Shown here in pieces: positions 38,131 to 47,978 of a stretch of DNA of 64,000 nt (within the stretch, counting starts at the first letter, position 1; every line of letters starts with the position of its first letter). A model generated the notes under the pieces. The model saw only the letters and a list, made by a program, of their open reading frames with translations. It made no database searches and was not told the DNA's origin. The stretch comes from Desulforamulus ruminis DSM 2154 (GTDB lineage Bacteria; Bacillota; Desulfotomaculia; Desulfotomaculales; Desulfotomaculaceae). The DNA is taken from positions 1,860,001 to 1,924,000 of the forward strand of contig NC_015589.1 in NCBI RefSeq assembly GCF_000215085.1, given 5' to 3'. A program made the position numbers and the translations under genes.

Positions 38131-39297
38131 ATGCAATTACAAAGGATTTTGCTGCTGTCCGTCTCCGCCGGGGAAGGCCACATGAGGGCGGCGGCAGCGA
38201 TAAAAGAGGAGATTTTCAGACGCAATCCCGGCGCTACGATAGAGATTCTGGATACCTTCCGTTACGCCAGTCCTTTAATTGAAAAGGTTGTGCTGGGGAC
38301 CTACATGGAAATTATTAAAATGTCCCCGGTGATTTACGGTTACCTTTACCGCCAAGCGGAAAAGGAAAAACCCTTTTCCGGTTTTGCCAAAAAGGAGTTT
38401 AACCGTATCATGAGCCTTTTGGCGGCTCCCAAACTGGAATCTTTGATGAATCAGATGCAGCCTCAGGCCATTGTTTGCACCCATCCTTTCCCTCTGGGCA
38501 TTTTAATTCATTTACGCCAGCAGGGGAAATGCCCAATGCCCATTTTGGGGACAATAACGGACTTTACGGTGCATCCCTTCTGGTTGTTTGAAGAGGTGGA
38601 TTGCTACCTGCTGGCAGCGGAATCTCTGGTAAAATCATTTCAGGAGTACGGGATTGCCAAAGAAAAAATTAAGGCTACGGGAATCCCCATTGATCCAAAC
38701 TTTGCCCTGCCCAAAGAAAGGGCTTCCTTAAGGAACCGTTGGCGCCTGAAGCCGCAGCATCAGGCGGTTTTGGTCATGGGTGGGGGCTTGGGGATGGGCC
38801 CTTTGGAAGAAGTGGTGAAGGATTTGGCTTCTTCCGGGCTGCCCTGCCAAATTGTGGTGGTCTGCGGGCGAAATGAAGAACTAAGGCAGAAATTGTTAAA
38901 AGTAACGCCTCATTTGTCCGGAAATGTTCAGGTGCTGGGTTATGTTACCGAGATACAGGATTTAATGGCCGCCTGCGATTTTATGGTGGGAAAAGCCGGA
39001 GGGCTCACTTCCTCGGAAGCCATGGCCAGCGGGCTGCCGATGTTTATCACCGATCCGATTCCCGGACAGGAAGAGCGGAATGTTGCCTTTCTGGAGGCCG
39101 CCGGGGCGGCAAAACTGGTCAGGAACCCTGAGGATTTAGTTTATCAGGTTAAAAAATACTTGACCGATCCCGTAGCGCAACAGGTTATGAAAGAAAATGC
39201 CCGGAAAATTGGCCGGCCTAGATCGGCGGAGTCTGTGGTGAACGTTATTGAAGAGTTAATCAATCACCGGTTGGCAAGAATAAAAGGATTTGCATGA
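38131..39297 (+). CDS. MGDG synthase/UgtP-like glycosyltransferase
   Basis: 388 residues. N-terminal MGDG-synthase domain with LLSVSAGEGHMRAAAAIKEE, and a GT28-type C-terminal domain with VMGGGLGMGP and GKAGGLTSSEAMASGLP. Such enzymes transfer sugar from UDP-sugar to diacylglycerol, making glycolipids or lipoteichoic acid anchors. The actual sugar is not readable. It sits 9 bases after proS and its end touches the polC frame. Confidence 0.9.
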   Translation: MQLQRILLLSVSAGEGHMRAAAAIKEEIFRRNPGATIEILDTFRYASPLIEKVVLGTYMEIIKMSPVIYGYLYRQAEKEKPFSGFAKKEFNRIMSLLAAPKLESLMNQMQPQAIVCTHPFPLGILIHLRQQGKCPMPILGTITDFTVHPFWLFEEVDCYLLAAESLVKSFQEYGIAKEKIKATGIPIDPNFALPKERASLRNRWRLKPQHQAVLVMGGGLGMGPLEEVVKDLASSGLPCQIVVVCGRNEELRQKLLKVTPHLSGNVQVLGYVTEIQDLMAACDFMVGKAGGLTSSEAMASGLPMFITDPIPGQEERNVAFLEAAGAAKLVRNPEDLVYQVKKYLTDPVAQQVMKENARKIGRPRSAESVVNVIEELINHRLARIKGFA

Positions 39298-39328
39298 TCG
39301 CTTCAGCTTTTCACCTGGGGGGGTTAAC

Positions 39329-42300
39329 TTGACCGTTTCTTTAGTAGAAGTTTTAGATCCATCCAAAATAAATCCCGACTTAACCAAGATTGCAAAGCAA
39401 ATGCAGGTTGTCGGGGTTGTTGTCAATACACAAAAGAAGCAATGGAAATTAAAAATCTTTTTAAATAAACCTTTGACCCGTGAAGTAGAAAACCAATTCA
39501 AAGCGGCCCTGGAACCCCTTACACCGAGGCCGGTTGTTTTAGAAATTGACTTCCACTGCCCAAGGATAATGCCTTGCCAAGAACCGGATATAAGATTTCT
39601 TCAGGAACAATTGGCGGGGCAATATCCGGTTGTTCGGGGTTGGCTGGAGCAGACGGAATGGTTTTGGGAAAAGGACTGCCTGACGGTAACCCTGCCGGAT
39701 GAGGTTAGTCTGGATTTGCTAAAAAGCAGAGAGGGCGACCTCTTTCTTAAAAACCTGATTAAAAGAAATTTTGCGGTTGAAGCAAAAATTGTTTTTGATT
39801 TAAAACCTCAATCCTACTCGGAGGAGGACTGGTGTTCTAGACAGGATCAGTTGGAGCAAGCCCTGCTGGAGAAACTGGCCTCTGAACAAGCGGTGGTTCC
39901 CAAGGAACAAAAGAACGGGGCTGCCAGTAAGGAAAAAGCTCAGGACGATACCGTTATCCTGGGCAGACCCATCAAAGGCGAAGCGGTGCCCATTAAAACC
40001 ATCCAGGAAGAAGAGCGCCAGGCGGTGGTGAAGGGTAAGATCTTTAGCCTGGAAATCAGACAGTTGAAAACCGGCCGGCAAATTTTGACCTTTCATCTGA
40101 CGGACTTTACCGACTCCATTGAAGTAAAAAAATTTCTGGAAGAAACAGATGCGGATACCGCCGAGCAGTTGAAGGAAGGGCAGTGGATCCTGGTCCGGGG
40201 ACCGGTTCAGTACGATAAGTTTACCCAGGAACTAACCCTGATGGCTTACGATATCAATCGAGCAAGCATGCCGGTGCGTTTGGACCTGGCGCCGGAGAAG
40301 AGAGTGGAGCTGCACTTACATACCCGGATGAGTTCTATGGACAGTGTCTGCAGTGCCGCGGAAGCGGTGAAGCAGGCGGCGGCCTGGGGACACCCGGCCG
40401 TGGCCGTTACCGATCATGGTGTGGTTCAGGCCTTCCCCGAGGCCTATGCCGCTGCCAAAAAGGCCGGTATTAAACTCATTTTTGGCCTGGAAGGATATCT
40501 AATTGATGACGGCGCTGCGCTGGTTTTTAATCTTAAAAAGAATGTCCCGTTAAATAACCGGGAATACGTTGTGTTTGACTTTGAGACAACCGGGTTTTCG
40601 CCGCAAAAGGATGATATTATTGAAATTGGTGCTGTTAAATTTCTAAACGGAATAGAGACAGGCCGCTTTGGCACCATGGTGAAACCCGGCCGGGAAATTC
40701 CCTACGAGATAACCAAGCTTACGGGGATTACTCCGGAAATGGTCAAAGATGCCCCGGAACCGGCCCAGGCCCTGGCCGAATTTCGCAGCTTTATTGGCGA
40801 TGCCATCCTGGTGGCCCATAATGCTTCTTTTGATCTGGGGTTTCTGCGGGTAGGATTTGCTAAATATCTGGATGATGAAGTCCGCCATCCGGTCATTGAT
40901 ACCTTGGGGGTAGCCCGGGCTTTATGCCCCGAACTGAAGAATCATAAGCTGGGCACCTTGGTGAAAGAGTTTAAAATCGAGCTGGCCAATCACCACCGGG
41001 CGGTGGATGATGCGGCTGCCACCGGCAAACTGTGGCAAATTTTAATGAATAAAGCCCTGCAAAAGAATGCCGAAGATCTGGAATCCCTGAATGATTTAGG
41101 CCATAAAATCAGCCACGAAAAACTCCGCTCAAGGCATGTTACTTTGCTGGTTAAAGATGAAAAGGGATTAAAAAATCTTTATCAACTGGTTTCCTTATCC
41201 CATCTTGAATATTTTCACCGGCAGCCGCGAATTCCCAAATCAAAACTGGTGAAACTGCGGGAGGGGCTATTGATCGGGTCTGCCTGTGAAGCCGGCGAGT
41301 TATATCAGGCCTTGCTGTCCGGGGTCTCGCCGGAAGAACTGAAAGAGATCGCTTCCTTTTATGATTATCTGGAAATACAACCCCTGGGCAACAATGAATT
41401 TATGGTACGTTCCGGTCAGGTCAATAGTCTGGAGGACCTGAAAAAATTGAACCAAAGGATTGTTGACCTGGGGAATCAGTTAAACATACCGGTGGTGGCC
41501 ACCGGGGATGTGCACTTCATGAATCCGGAGGACGGCATCTACCGCAGTATCTTGATGGCGGGCAAGGGATTTGAAGATGCCGATAACCAAGCGCCCCTTT
41601 ATTTTAAGACCACCGAAGAAATGCTGAAGGACTTTTCTTATCTTGGGCGAAAAACAGCGGAAGAGGTGGTTATCTGGAATCCCCGCAGCATTGCGGAGGC
41701 CATTCAAACCTTTAAACCCATTCCGGACCAGCTTCATCCCCCTTGTATTGAAGGGGCGGAGCAGCAGATTACCGATATGACCCTGGCCCGGGCTGAGGAG
41801 TTGTATGGGAACCCCCTGCCCTTGGTGGTGCAGCAAAGGGTTGATAAAGAGCTTAAATCCATCATTGGCAATGGTTTTGCCGTGTTGTATCTGATTGCTC
41901 ATAAGCTGGTGAAAAGGTCTCTGGATGACGGTTATCTGGTAGGATCCAGGGGCTCCGTCGGGTCCTCCCTGGTGGCCACTTTTACCGGCATCACCGAGGT
42001 CAATCCCTTGCCGCCTCATTACCGCTGCCCGGATTGCCGGCATAGCGAATTTCTTCAGGACGGTTCCGCCGGGTCGGGGGCCGACCTGCCGGACAAAGCC
42101 TGCCCCCACTGCGGTACTGGCTATGTGAAGGACGGACATGACATTCCCTTTGAAGTATTCCTAGGCTTTGAGGGAGATAAGGTCCCGGATATTGATTTGA
42201 ATTTCTCCGGTGAATACCAGCCCAGAGCCCACAAGTTTACGGAAGAATTATTCGGCAAGGATCATGTGTTCCGGGCGGGAACCATTGGCACCATTGCGGA

Positions 42301-43606
42301 AAAAACCGCCTTTGGTTTTGTGAAAAACTATCTGGACGAAAGAAATATTAAAAAGAGGAATGCCGAAATTAAAAGACTGGTAACCGGTTGTGCCGGCGTA
42401 AAGAGAACCACCGGCCAGCATCCCGGCGGGCTGATGGTGGTGCCCTCCAATGCCGACGTGCATATGTTTACGCCGGTGCAGCGGCCTGCGGATGATGTAA
42501 AGTCCGATACCATTACCACTCACTTTGATTATCATTCCATTCATGACAGCCTGGTAAAGCTGGATATTCTGGGCCATGACGATCCAACGGTGATTCGTAT
42601 GCTGGAGGATCTTACGGGGATCAACGCCCGGGAGATTCCCCTGGACGAACCCAAAACCATGAGCCTGTTTTCTTCCACAGAAGCCCTGGGAGTGACGGCG
42701 GAGGAACTGCGGTCTTCGGTGGGCACCTATGCCATTCCCGAGTTTGGCACCAAGTTTGTGCGGCAGATGCTGGTGGATACCAAACCCACCACTTTTTCGG
42801 AACTGGTGCGTATCTCCGGTTTTTCCCATGGTACCGATGTGTGGCTGAACAATGCCCAGGACTTAATTAGGGCGGGAACCTGCCGATTGTCCGAGGCCAT
42901 TTCCGCCCGGGACGATATTATGGTTTATTTGATTTATAAGGGATTACCTCCCAAACAGGCTTTTAAAATCATGGAGGGAGTCCGCAAGGGAAAAGGAGTA
43001 ACGGCAGAGGATGCCGAAATTATGCGGAGCCACCAGGTTCCCCAATGGTATATTGAGTCCTGCCAAAAGATTAAATATATGTTTCCCAAGGCCCACGCCA
43101 CCGCTTATGTGATGATGGCTTTCCGCATCGCCTGGTTCAAGGTGCACCAGCCTGAAGCCTTTTATGCCGCTTATTTTTCCGTACGGGCGGATGATTTTGA
43201 TGCGGAATTGATGGTTCAGGGACCGGGAAAATTACGGCAAGTCATTGAAGAGATTGAAGAAAAGGGAAACGCCGCCTCCCAGAAAGAAAAAAACCTCCTG
43301 ACTATTCTGGAAGTGGTGCTGGAAATGAACTGCCGCGGCTATAAACTGCTGCCGGTAAGCCTGGAACAATCCGATTCCAGCAAATTCCTTATTACCCCTG
43401 AGGGCCTTCTTTCACCCTTTGCAGGCTTACAGGGGGTGGGAAGGACGGCGGCGCAAAGTATTGTGGCGGCCAGGGAAGAAGCGCCCTTTACCTCCATTGA
43501 TGATCTGCGCAACCGGGCCAGGGTTTCCAAGACGGTCATTGAGGTGCTTCAGGAGCACGGCTGCCTTCGTCACCTCCAGGCTTCCGATCAAATGGCGCTC
43601 TTTTAA
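39329..43606 (+). CDS. polC: DNA polymerase III alpha subunit PolC
   Basis: 1425 residues from TTG 39329 with a run of G 5 bases upstream; an in-frame TTG at 39290 overlaps the previous stop. Order of domains: N-terminal region, OB fold, PHP (from about 325), inserted 3'-5' exonuclease with FDFETTGF (about 415), a PHP remainder, a zinc-binding module with CPDC...CPHC (about 900-930), palm PDIDLNFSG (about 953), and fingers. This is the Gram-positive replicase with proofreading in the same chain. Confidence 0.97.
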   Translation: MTVSLVEVLDPSKINPDLTKIAKQMQVVGVVVNTQKKQWKLKIFLNKPLTREVENQFKAALEPLTPRPVVLEIDFHCPRIMPCQEPDIRFLQEQLAGQYPVVRGWLEQTEWFWEKDCLTVTLPDEVSLDLLKSREGDLFLKNLIKRNFAVEAKIVFDLKPQSYSEEDWCSRQDQLEQALLEKLASEQAVVPKEQKNGAASKEKAQDDTVILGRPIKGEAVPIKTIQEEERQAVVKGKIFSLEIRQLKTGRQILTFHLTDFTDSIEVKKFLEETDADTAEQLKEGQWILVRGPVQYDKFTQELTLMAYDINRASMPVRLDLAPEKRVELHLHTRMSSMDSVCSAAEAVKQAAAWGHPAVAVTDHGVVQAFPEAYAAAKKAGIKLIFGLEGYLIDDGAALVFNLKKNVPLNNREYVVFDFETTGFSPQKDDIIEIGAVKFLNGIETGRFGTMVKPGREIPYEITKLTGITPEMVKDAPEPAQALAEFRSFIGDAILVAHNASFDLGFLRVGFAKYLDDEVRHPVIDTLGVARALCPELKNHKLGTLVKEFKIELANHHRAVDDAAATGKLWQILMNKALQKNAEDLESLNDLGHKISHEKLRSRHVTLLVKDEKGLKNLYQLVSLSHLEYFHRQPRIPKSKLVKLREGLLIGSACEAGELYQALLSGVSPEELKEIASFYDYLEIQPLGNNEFMVRSGQVNSLEDLKKLNQRIVDLGNQLNIPVVATGDVHFMNPEDGIYRSILMAGKGFEDADNQAPLYFKTTEEMLKDFSYLGRKTAEEVVIWNPRSIAEAIQTFKPIPDQLHPPCIEGAEQQITDMTLARAEELYGNPLPLVVQQRVDKELKSIIGNGFAVLYLIAHKLVKRSLDDGYLVGSRGSVGSSLVATFTGITEVNPLPPHYRCPDCRHSEFLQDGSAGSGADLPDKACPHCGTGYVKDGHDIPFEVFLGFEGDKVPDIDLNFSGEYQPRAHKFTEELFGKDHVFRAGTIGTIAEKTAFGFVKNYLDERNIKKRNAEIKRLVTGCAGVKRTTGQHPGGLMVVPSNADVHMFTPVQRPADDVKSDTITTHFDYHSIHDSLVKLDILGHDDPTVIRMLEDLTGINAREIPLDEPKTMSLFSSTEALGVTAEELRSSVGTYAIPEFGTKFVRQMLVDTKPTTFSELVRISGFSHGTDVWLNNAQDLIRAGTCRLSEAISARDDIMVYLIYKGLPPKQAFKIMEGVRKGKGVTAEDAEIMRSHQVPQWYIESCQKIKYMFPKAHATAYVMMAFRIAWFKVHQPEAFYAAYFSVRADDFDAELMVQGPGKLRQVIEEIEEKGNAASQKEKNLLTILEVVLEMNCRGYKLLPVSLEQSDSSKFLITPEGLLSPFAGLQGVGRTAAQSIVAAREEAPFTSIDDLRNRARVSKTVIEVLQEHGCLRHLQASDQMALF

Positions 43607-43612
43607 GGACCT

Positions 43613-44917
43613 TTATTCATGGGCGATGAGCATGAAGCCGGGGGGCAGGTACCGGATCAGCCAATCCAGATCCTTTTCCCGCAGGTAAAGGCAACTGTAA
43701 GAGGCCGGCAGGCCCAGTAAAGCATGGATGTCTGCAAAACCTTCCGGTAAAACATGCAGCAGGATATCGGCGTTTAACCTGAACCAGGGCAGGGGGGCGC
43801 CGGCCTTGGCAGTGGAGACTCCGCGATCCTGTTCGTAAAGCGTTCCGATAGGGATATTGTTCCGTGGATGCAGGTTAACCTTTAAGGAGCGGGTGATTTT
43901 ATTGCCTTGATAGACCCACAAGGCGGGCGAAGGGCCCAGTTTCAATTCAACCCAACGGTTGTTTCCCAGATTGGTGGTATGGAAGGAACCCCGATAGGTG
44001 ATCACTTCATTGCTGACAGAGGTTAAGGTTGCGGTTATCGAGTAAGTGGTGTCGGGCAGCATAACTCTCTCAGCCATGAAGGATACCTGGTTTCCGTTAA
44101 TCCTGCTTTGTCCCCGCAGGCCCGGAATGACAATGTCCGCCCTTTTTAGAGGCTGGTTGACGGTAAAAGAGACCGTTCGGGTCAGCCAGATGCCGGTAGA
44201 ACCTGGTTTTGGCTGCATTTGCTGGATATTGAATTCGGGACTGGTTAAAAATTGAACCTTTTGGCTTTGCGTCAAGGCATCACCGGCCAGACTGGAGAGC
44301 CCCTTTTTAATCTCCAGGGTATACCGGAACCGGTTTTTCATTTTTTGATCCGGGTAATAGAGCCACCGGCTAAAGTCGCTTTCTTTGGTTTGCTTATTTA
44401 TGAAGGGTTCCAGTTTTCCCGGTTCCGGGAGAATAATGTGTTTTGGCAGTTGCGAAGGCTGAACCGGGGTATTGAATTGCAGCACCACGGGTCCCCGGGA
44501 GGGTACTGCATCCTGGTTTTCAATGCCGATGAATCTTAGTTTAACCCGGGATTGCCATTCGCCGGAGGACCAGACATAAAAAGGCCAAATCATGGAAGAG
44601 GCCATCTTAAATTGATACCTGTAGCGGAGTCCTCTGGGATATTCCCGCTCCGGGAAGGAAATATGAAGGGTATTGGCGGTAACCCAGTGGTGATGGAAAG
44701 GGACCCTTTGTCCATCGGTGAACCTTTCGATGACCAGTCGGTTAACCGCGGAAGGTTTCATGGGTGTAAGAAACTTAAAACAAACCATTACCTGTCCCTC
44801 GGGGCACTCCAGCAAATCCTGACGGACAAAGGAACCTGTAACCAACCATGAAACGAACATGAAGGTGACAAGGAAGCCTACTTGAACAAGACGTGTCCGG
44901 CGAATATGAACGATCAT
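43613..44917 (-). CDS. Membrane-anchored Ig-like protein with a degenerate YkuD (L,D-transpeptidase-like) C-terminus
   Basis: 434 residues from ATG 44917, 10 bases after GGGAGG. One N-terminal membrane segment (about 11-30) anchors an outside region with Ig-like (Big_5/SbsA-type) patterns such as GPVVLQFNTPVQPSQLP. The last 90 residues follow the YkuD plan: IPIGTLYEQ, then His388, then 17 residues, then SYSC with Cys409, then DLDWLIRYLPPGFMLI. The usual SHGC is SYSC here, so the second catalytic His and the Gly are lost. It faces pdaA divergently, so a cell-wall role is likely. It may be an inactive binding protein. Confidence 0.7.
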   Translation of the reverse strand: MIVHIRRTRLVQVGFLVTFMFVSWLVTGSFVRQDLLECPEGQVMVCFKFLTPMKPSAVNRLVIERFTDGQRVPFHHHWVTANTLHISFPEREYPRGLRYRYQFKMASSMIWPFYVWSSGEWQSRVKLRFIGIENQDAVPSRGPVVLQFNTPVQPSQLPKHIILPEPGKLEPFINKQTKESDFSRWLYYPDQKMKNRFRYTLEIKKGLSSLAGDALTQSQKVQFLTSPEFNIQQMQPKPGSTGIWLTRTVSFTVNQPLKRADIVIPGLRGQSRINGNQVSFMAERVMLPDTTYSITATLTSVSNEVITYRGSFHTTNLGNNRWVELKLGPSPALWVYQGNKITRSLKVNLHPRNNIPIGTLYEQDRGVSTAKAGAPLPWFRLNADILLHVLPEGFADIHALLGLPASYSCLYLREKDLDWLIRYLPPGFMLIAHE

Positions 44918-45081
44918 AAGTACCTGTCCTCCCGGAAAGTATACTTTTCTACAGCTATGGTTGGGCGGGTTGCACAAAAAGGTCCCGTAGTTATATATGC
45001 CAAAGGCATTGGGATATGACTGAAATAACCGGTCTGTGGTCATAATGATAGCACCGTAAAAAATAACCGGGAGGACTTAAG

Positions 45082-46032
45082 ATGACGAAAACCCATAAAA
45101 AGATGGCCCTGCTGTTGACCTTGTTCCTGGTGCTCCTGGGATCCGGCTGCTTATATTCCCGCTCCGTAGATAACCGGACCCCGGCGCCGGTAGGTGCGGA
45201 ACCGAAACAAGAACAACGGCAATCAACGGAGAACAAACAGGCTGAGCTACCCCAAAAGCAACAAGAAGAGACCGAAAAGCCGGCGGCAGAGGCGCCGGAG
45301 GATCAGCAAAAGCCTGCCATCCCCGCGGAAACCACAAAGGCCCAGGATGTTTCCAATGAGAAATACAGTTGGTATTTTAAGCCCAATGACCAACACCTTT
45401 TGCCCGAAGTAAATGCCAAAGGAAAAGAACTTTTAGATCAGTATCAGGGTATTTATCATGGGGATACCTCCGGAAAAAATATTTATCTAACCTTTGACGA
45501 AGGCTATGAAAACGGCTATACCCCAATGATCCTGGATGCCCTTAAAGCAGCCAATGTAAAAGCCGCCTTTTTCATTACCGGGGATTATATCAGGAGGAAT
45601 CCTGAATTGGTGCAAAGGATGGCCAATGAAGGGCACGTTGTGGGCAACCATACGGATCATCATCCCAGCTTGCCCTCGGTGGACGATGCCACCTTGCGCA
45701 AGGAACTGACAAGCCTGAGCGATGCCTATAAACAGTTAACCGGCCGGGAAATGAGCTATTTAAGGCCGCCCATGGGCGAATACAGTGCCAGAACATTAAA
45801 AATAACCAGGGAAATGGGTTATACCAACGTATTTTGGAGTGTGGCCATGAAAGACTGGATCCCCGATGCCGGAACACCCCAGGAGCACCAGACCATGGTT
45901 ATGTCACGGCTGCATAACGGCGCGTTGATTCTCCTGCATGCAGTTAATAAGGCCAATGCGGAAATGCTGCCTTCACTCATTGAGGAATGCCGGCAGCAGG
46001 GCTACCAATTTAAAGCTCTGGACGAAAGATAG
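45082..46032 (+). CDS. pdaA: Polysaccharide deacetylase, PdaA-like (spore cortex muramic lactam)
   Basis: 316 residues. A signal peptide ends in a lipobox-like LLGSGC with Cys23; a charged Gln/Glu/Pro-rich linker runs to about residue 90. The NodB domain has NIYLTFDEGYENGYTP (metal Asp) and GNHTDHHPS (metal His), then RPPMGEYS and LILLHAV. KYSWYFKPN before the domain and TFDEGYENG are typical of PdaA, which makes muramic delta-lactam in spore cortex. GGGAGG precedes ATG 45082. A CATAATGAT box (45042-45050) may be part of a sporulation promoter. Confidence 0.88.
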   Translation: MTKTHKKMALLLTLFLVLLGSGCLYSRSVDNRTPAPVGAEPKQEQRQSTENKQAELPQKQQEETEKPAAEAPEDQQKPAIPAETTKAQDVSNEKYSWYFKPNDQHLLPEVNAKGKELLDQYQGIYHGDTSGKNIYLTFDEGYENGYTPMILDALKAANVKAAFFITGDYIRRNPELVQRMANEGHVVGNHTDHHPSLPSVDDATLRKELTSLSDAYKQLTGREMSYLRPPMGEYSARTLKITREMGYTNVFWSVAMKDWIPDAGTPQEHQTMVMSRLHNGALILLHAVNKANAEMLPSLIEECRQQGYQFKALDER

Positions 46033-46084
46033 ATAAAAGAAAATCCCGGCCTGTGACGAGGTTACTGGAAAATCCAAACTAAAA

Positions 46085-46126
46085 ACAAAGGAACCACTAC
46101 GATACCGAGTGGTTCCTTTGTTTATT
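46085..46126. terminator. Terminator after pdaA
   Basis: ACAAAGGAACCACT (46085-46098) pairs perfectly with AGTGGTTCCTTTGT (46108-46121), followed by TTATT. It marks the end of the conserved block; the AT-rich island starts here. Confidence 0.85.
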
Positions 46127-46233
46127 CAAACTTGTACAGTATTTTTCTTATCTAGTTACAAGTAAAAAAATTTTATTTCAATCCTACTATTTTTTTATTT
46201 CTAACGTCTTAGTTATAAAAGGAAGTGAATTAA

Positions 46234-46758
46234 GTGGATATACCAGAGGAAATTATCCAACGCGTATGCCTTAAGGATGAGAAAGCATATGAAGAATTAT
46301 TCCGACTTGGTTGGGACCAAGCTGTTCGAACCTGTTGGCTGATTCTTAGGCATCAACACGATGCTGAGGAAGTAGCCCAAGATGCGTTCCTTAAACTTTA
46401 TATACATCGGGAACAACTACAAGATATACGCACATTTAGAGGTTGGTTTTACCGAATTTTAGTTAACACAGCATTGGACAGAGTGCGTAAACGAAAGTTT
46501 CTTCTAAACATTGATAAAATTAACCTTTCAAATCAAAGTAACGATATTCTACAGTCTGAACATCGAATGCTTATTGACGAGGCTATGAAACAACTTTCAT
46601 ATAAAGAAAGAATTGCCATTGTATTGGTACACTTTCTTGGATGCACAGAGGCGGAAGCCGCTAAAGCCGCCGGATGGAAATTAGGAAAGCTCAAATATCG
46701 ACTTAATCGAGCACGACAGGTACTCTCTCAAGCGATAGAAGGAGATATGACAACCTAA
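46234..46758 (+). CDS. ECF RNA polymerase sigma factor
   Basis: 174 residues from GTG 46234 (AAGGAAG upstream). Region 2 covers about 15-85 with HDAEEVAQDAFLKLY and TFRGWFYRILVNTALDRVRKRK; region 4 covers about 115-165 with LSYKERIAIVLVHFLGCTEAEAAKAAGW. The following gene encodes a membrane protein with a short cytoplasmic N-terminus, the usual ECF/anti-sigma arrangement. The unit lies in an AT-rich region, so transfer is possible. Its promoter group cannot be named. Confidence 0.93.
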   Translation: MDIPEEIIQRVCLKDEKAYEELFRLGWDQAVRTCWLILRHQHDAEEVAQDAFLKLYIHREQLQDIRTFRGWFYRILVNTALDRVRKRKFLLNIDKINLSNQSNDILQSEHRMLIDEAMKQLSYKERIAIVLVHFLGCTEAEAAKAAGWKLGKLKYRLNRARQVLSQAIEGDMTT

Positions 46759-46825
46759 ACCAACCAAACAACTGTCTCGAGGTGTCAATTTTAGTTGACA
46801 CATTTAAGAAGGAGGTATTTTAAAT

Positions 46826-47908
46826 ATGTCTGATATATTCCATAAAGCATTAGTAAAAGATGCTGCGCATATTAATGTATCCAAGACGACATGGGAACAA
46901 GTAAAACAAGACTATAGACACGTACGTAGAGTGGCTCATTGGAAACGTCGTCTGCTCGTCTATGGAACTAGTGCCGCATTAGTACTAATTGTAGTTATTA
47001 GCACTTTAGGATTCGTTTCACCTATTGTAGCTTCAGCATTGCAGAAAATACCACTCATCGGTGATTTATACTCGTTTAATTACCCAAAACTAGACCAATA
47101 TGCCTTAAAGGCTACTACATCTGCAACAGATAAAGAAATTACTGTGACTGTGCCCAAAGCCTATTATGATGGTAGAAAGTTATCTTTAATTTATATTATC
47201 GAAGTTCCGCAAAAATATAAACCAATTGATCTTCCACAGATTAACCTGACAACCACGAAAATTCAACTGAACGATGAACCGCTTTTTTTTCAAAGTGCTA
47301 TAGGCAGAGATTCTTTGGTGTCGACGAATATGTACCGTGGTGATTGTTATTGGGACTTATCAGCAGATCAGATGTCCCAGAACGGCACTTTGACGATTTC
47401 TATTGACCAAGTAGGTACAATAAAAGGAAATTGGACCCTGTCTGTTCCCGTTTCTAGTGAATCGATAGATGCGGCTACTGAAACTTTGTTTCCACAAAAT
47501 GTAAGCAGCACTTATGATGGAGTCACACTTACCGTCAATAAGGTTAGCAAAGGACCGGTAGATACCACCATTTGGATGCAAGTACGCCAGCAACTACCCC
47601 AAAATACCAAACCAAAATATAAACTAGGTTTTAGAGGAATGAATTTTGTGATTTACACACCAAACCAGCAGGTCATAGGTCCAGGGAAATACGTTGGCAA
47701 GCAACAGCATCATGCAAAAAAAATTGGAGATAAAGAAGTTTGGGATATAGTAATCCAATGTGATACGCCATCTAAAGACGTAAAATCCATTATTGTTGAA
47801 CCCGTTTTGACTATAGAAGATGATGAAGAAGGTAAAACACAATACTGCCCACATTTACCACAACTGGCCGTCACGGTTCCACTTAATGTTGAAAATAATG
47901 ATAAGTAA
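46826..47908 (+). CDS. Probable anti-sigma factor (DUF4179-like membrane protein)
   Basis: 360 residues from ATG 46826 with AAGGAGG upstream. A cytoplasmic N-terminus of about 42 residues, one membrane segment (about 43-65), and a long outside domain (about 70-360) rich in beta pattern with repeated T/V/I runs. Layout and position after an ECF sigma gene match DUF4179/DUF4030-type anti-sigma proteins. It probably holds the sigma factor until a signal outside the cell frees it. Family name is moderately sure. Confidence 0.82.
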   Translation: MSDIFHKALVKDAAHINVSKTTWEQVKQDYRHVRRVAHWKRRLLVYGTSAALVLIVVISTLGFVSPIVASALQKIPLIGDLYSFNYPKLDQYALKATTSATDKEITVTVPKAYYDGRKLSLIYIIEVPQKYKPIDLPQINLTTTKIQLNDEPLFFQSAIGRDSLVSTNMYRGDCYWDLSADQMSQNGTLTISIDQVGTIKGNWTLSVPVSSESIDAATETLFPQNVSSTYDGVTLTVNKVSKGPVDTTIWMQVRQQLPQNTKPKYKLGFRGMNFVIYTPNQQVIGPGKYVGKQQHHAKKIGDKEVWDIVIQCDTPSKDVKSIIVEPVLTIEDDEEGKTQYCPHLPQLAVTVPLNVENNDK

Positions 47909-47978
47909 ATATTATTTATTTTTGATTTAAGAAATGGCCTACACCGCTGTAGGTGAAGGCCATTCCTTTATCAAAGAA

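Noticed and set aside
41480-42829. Long open frames on the minus strand inside polC
   Set aside because: They are antisense to conserved polC codons and lack ribosome sites.
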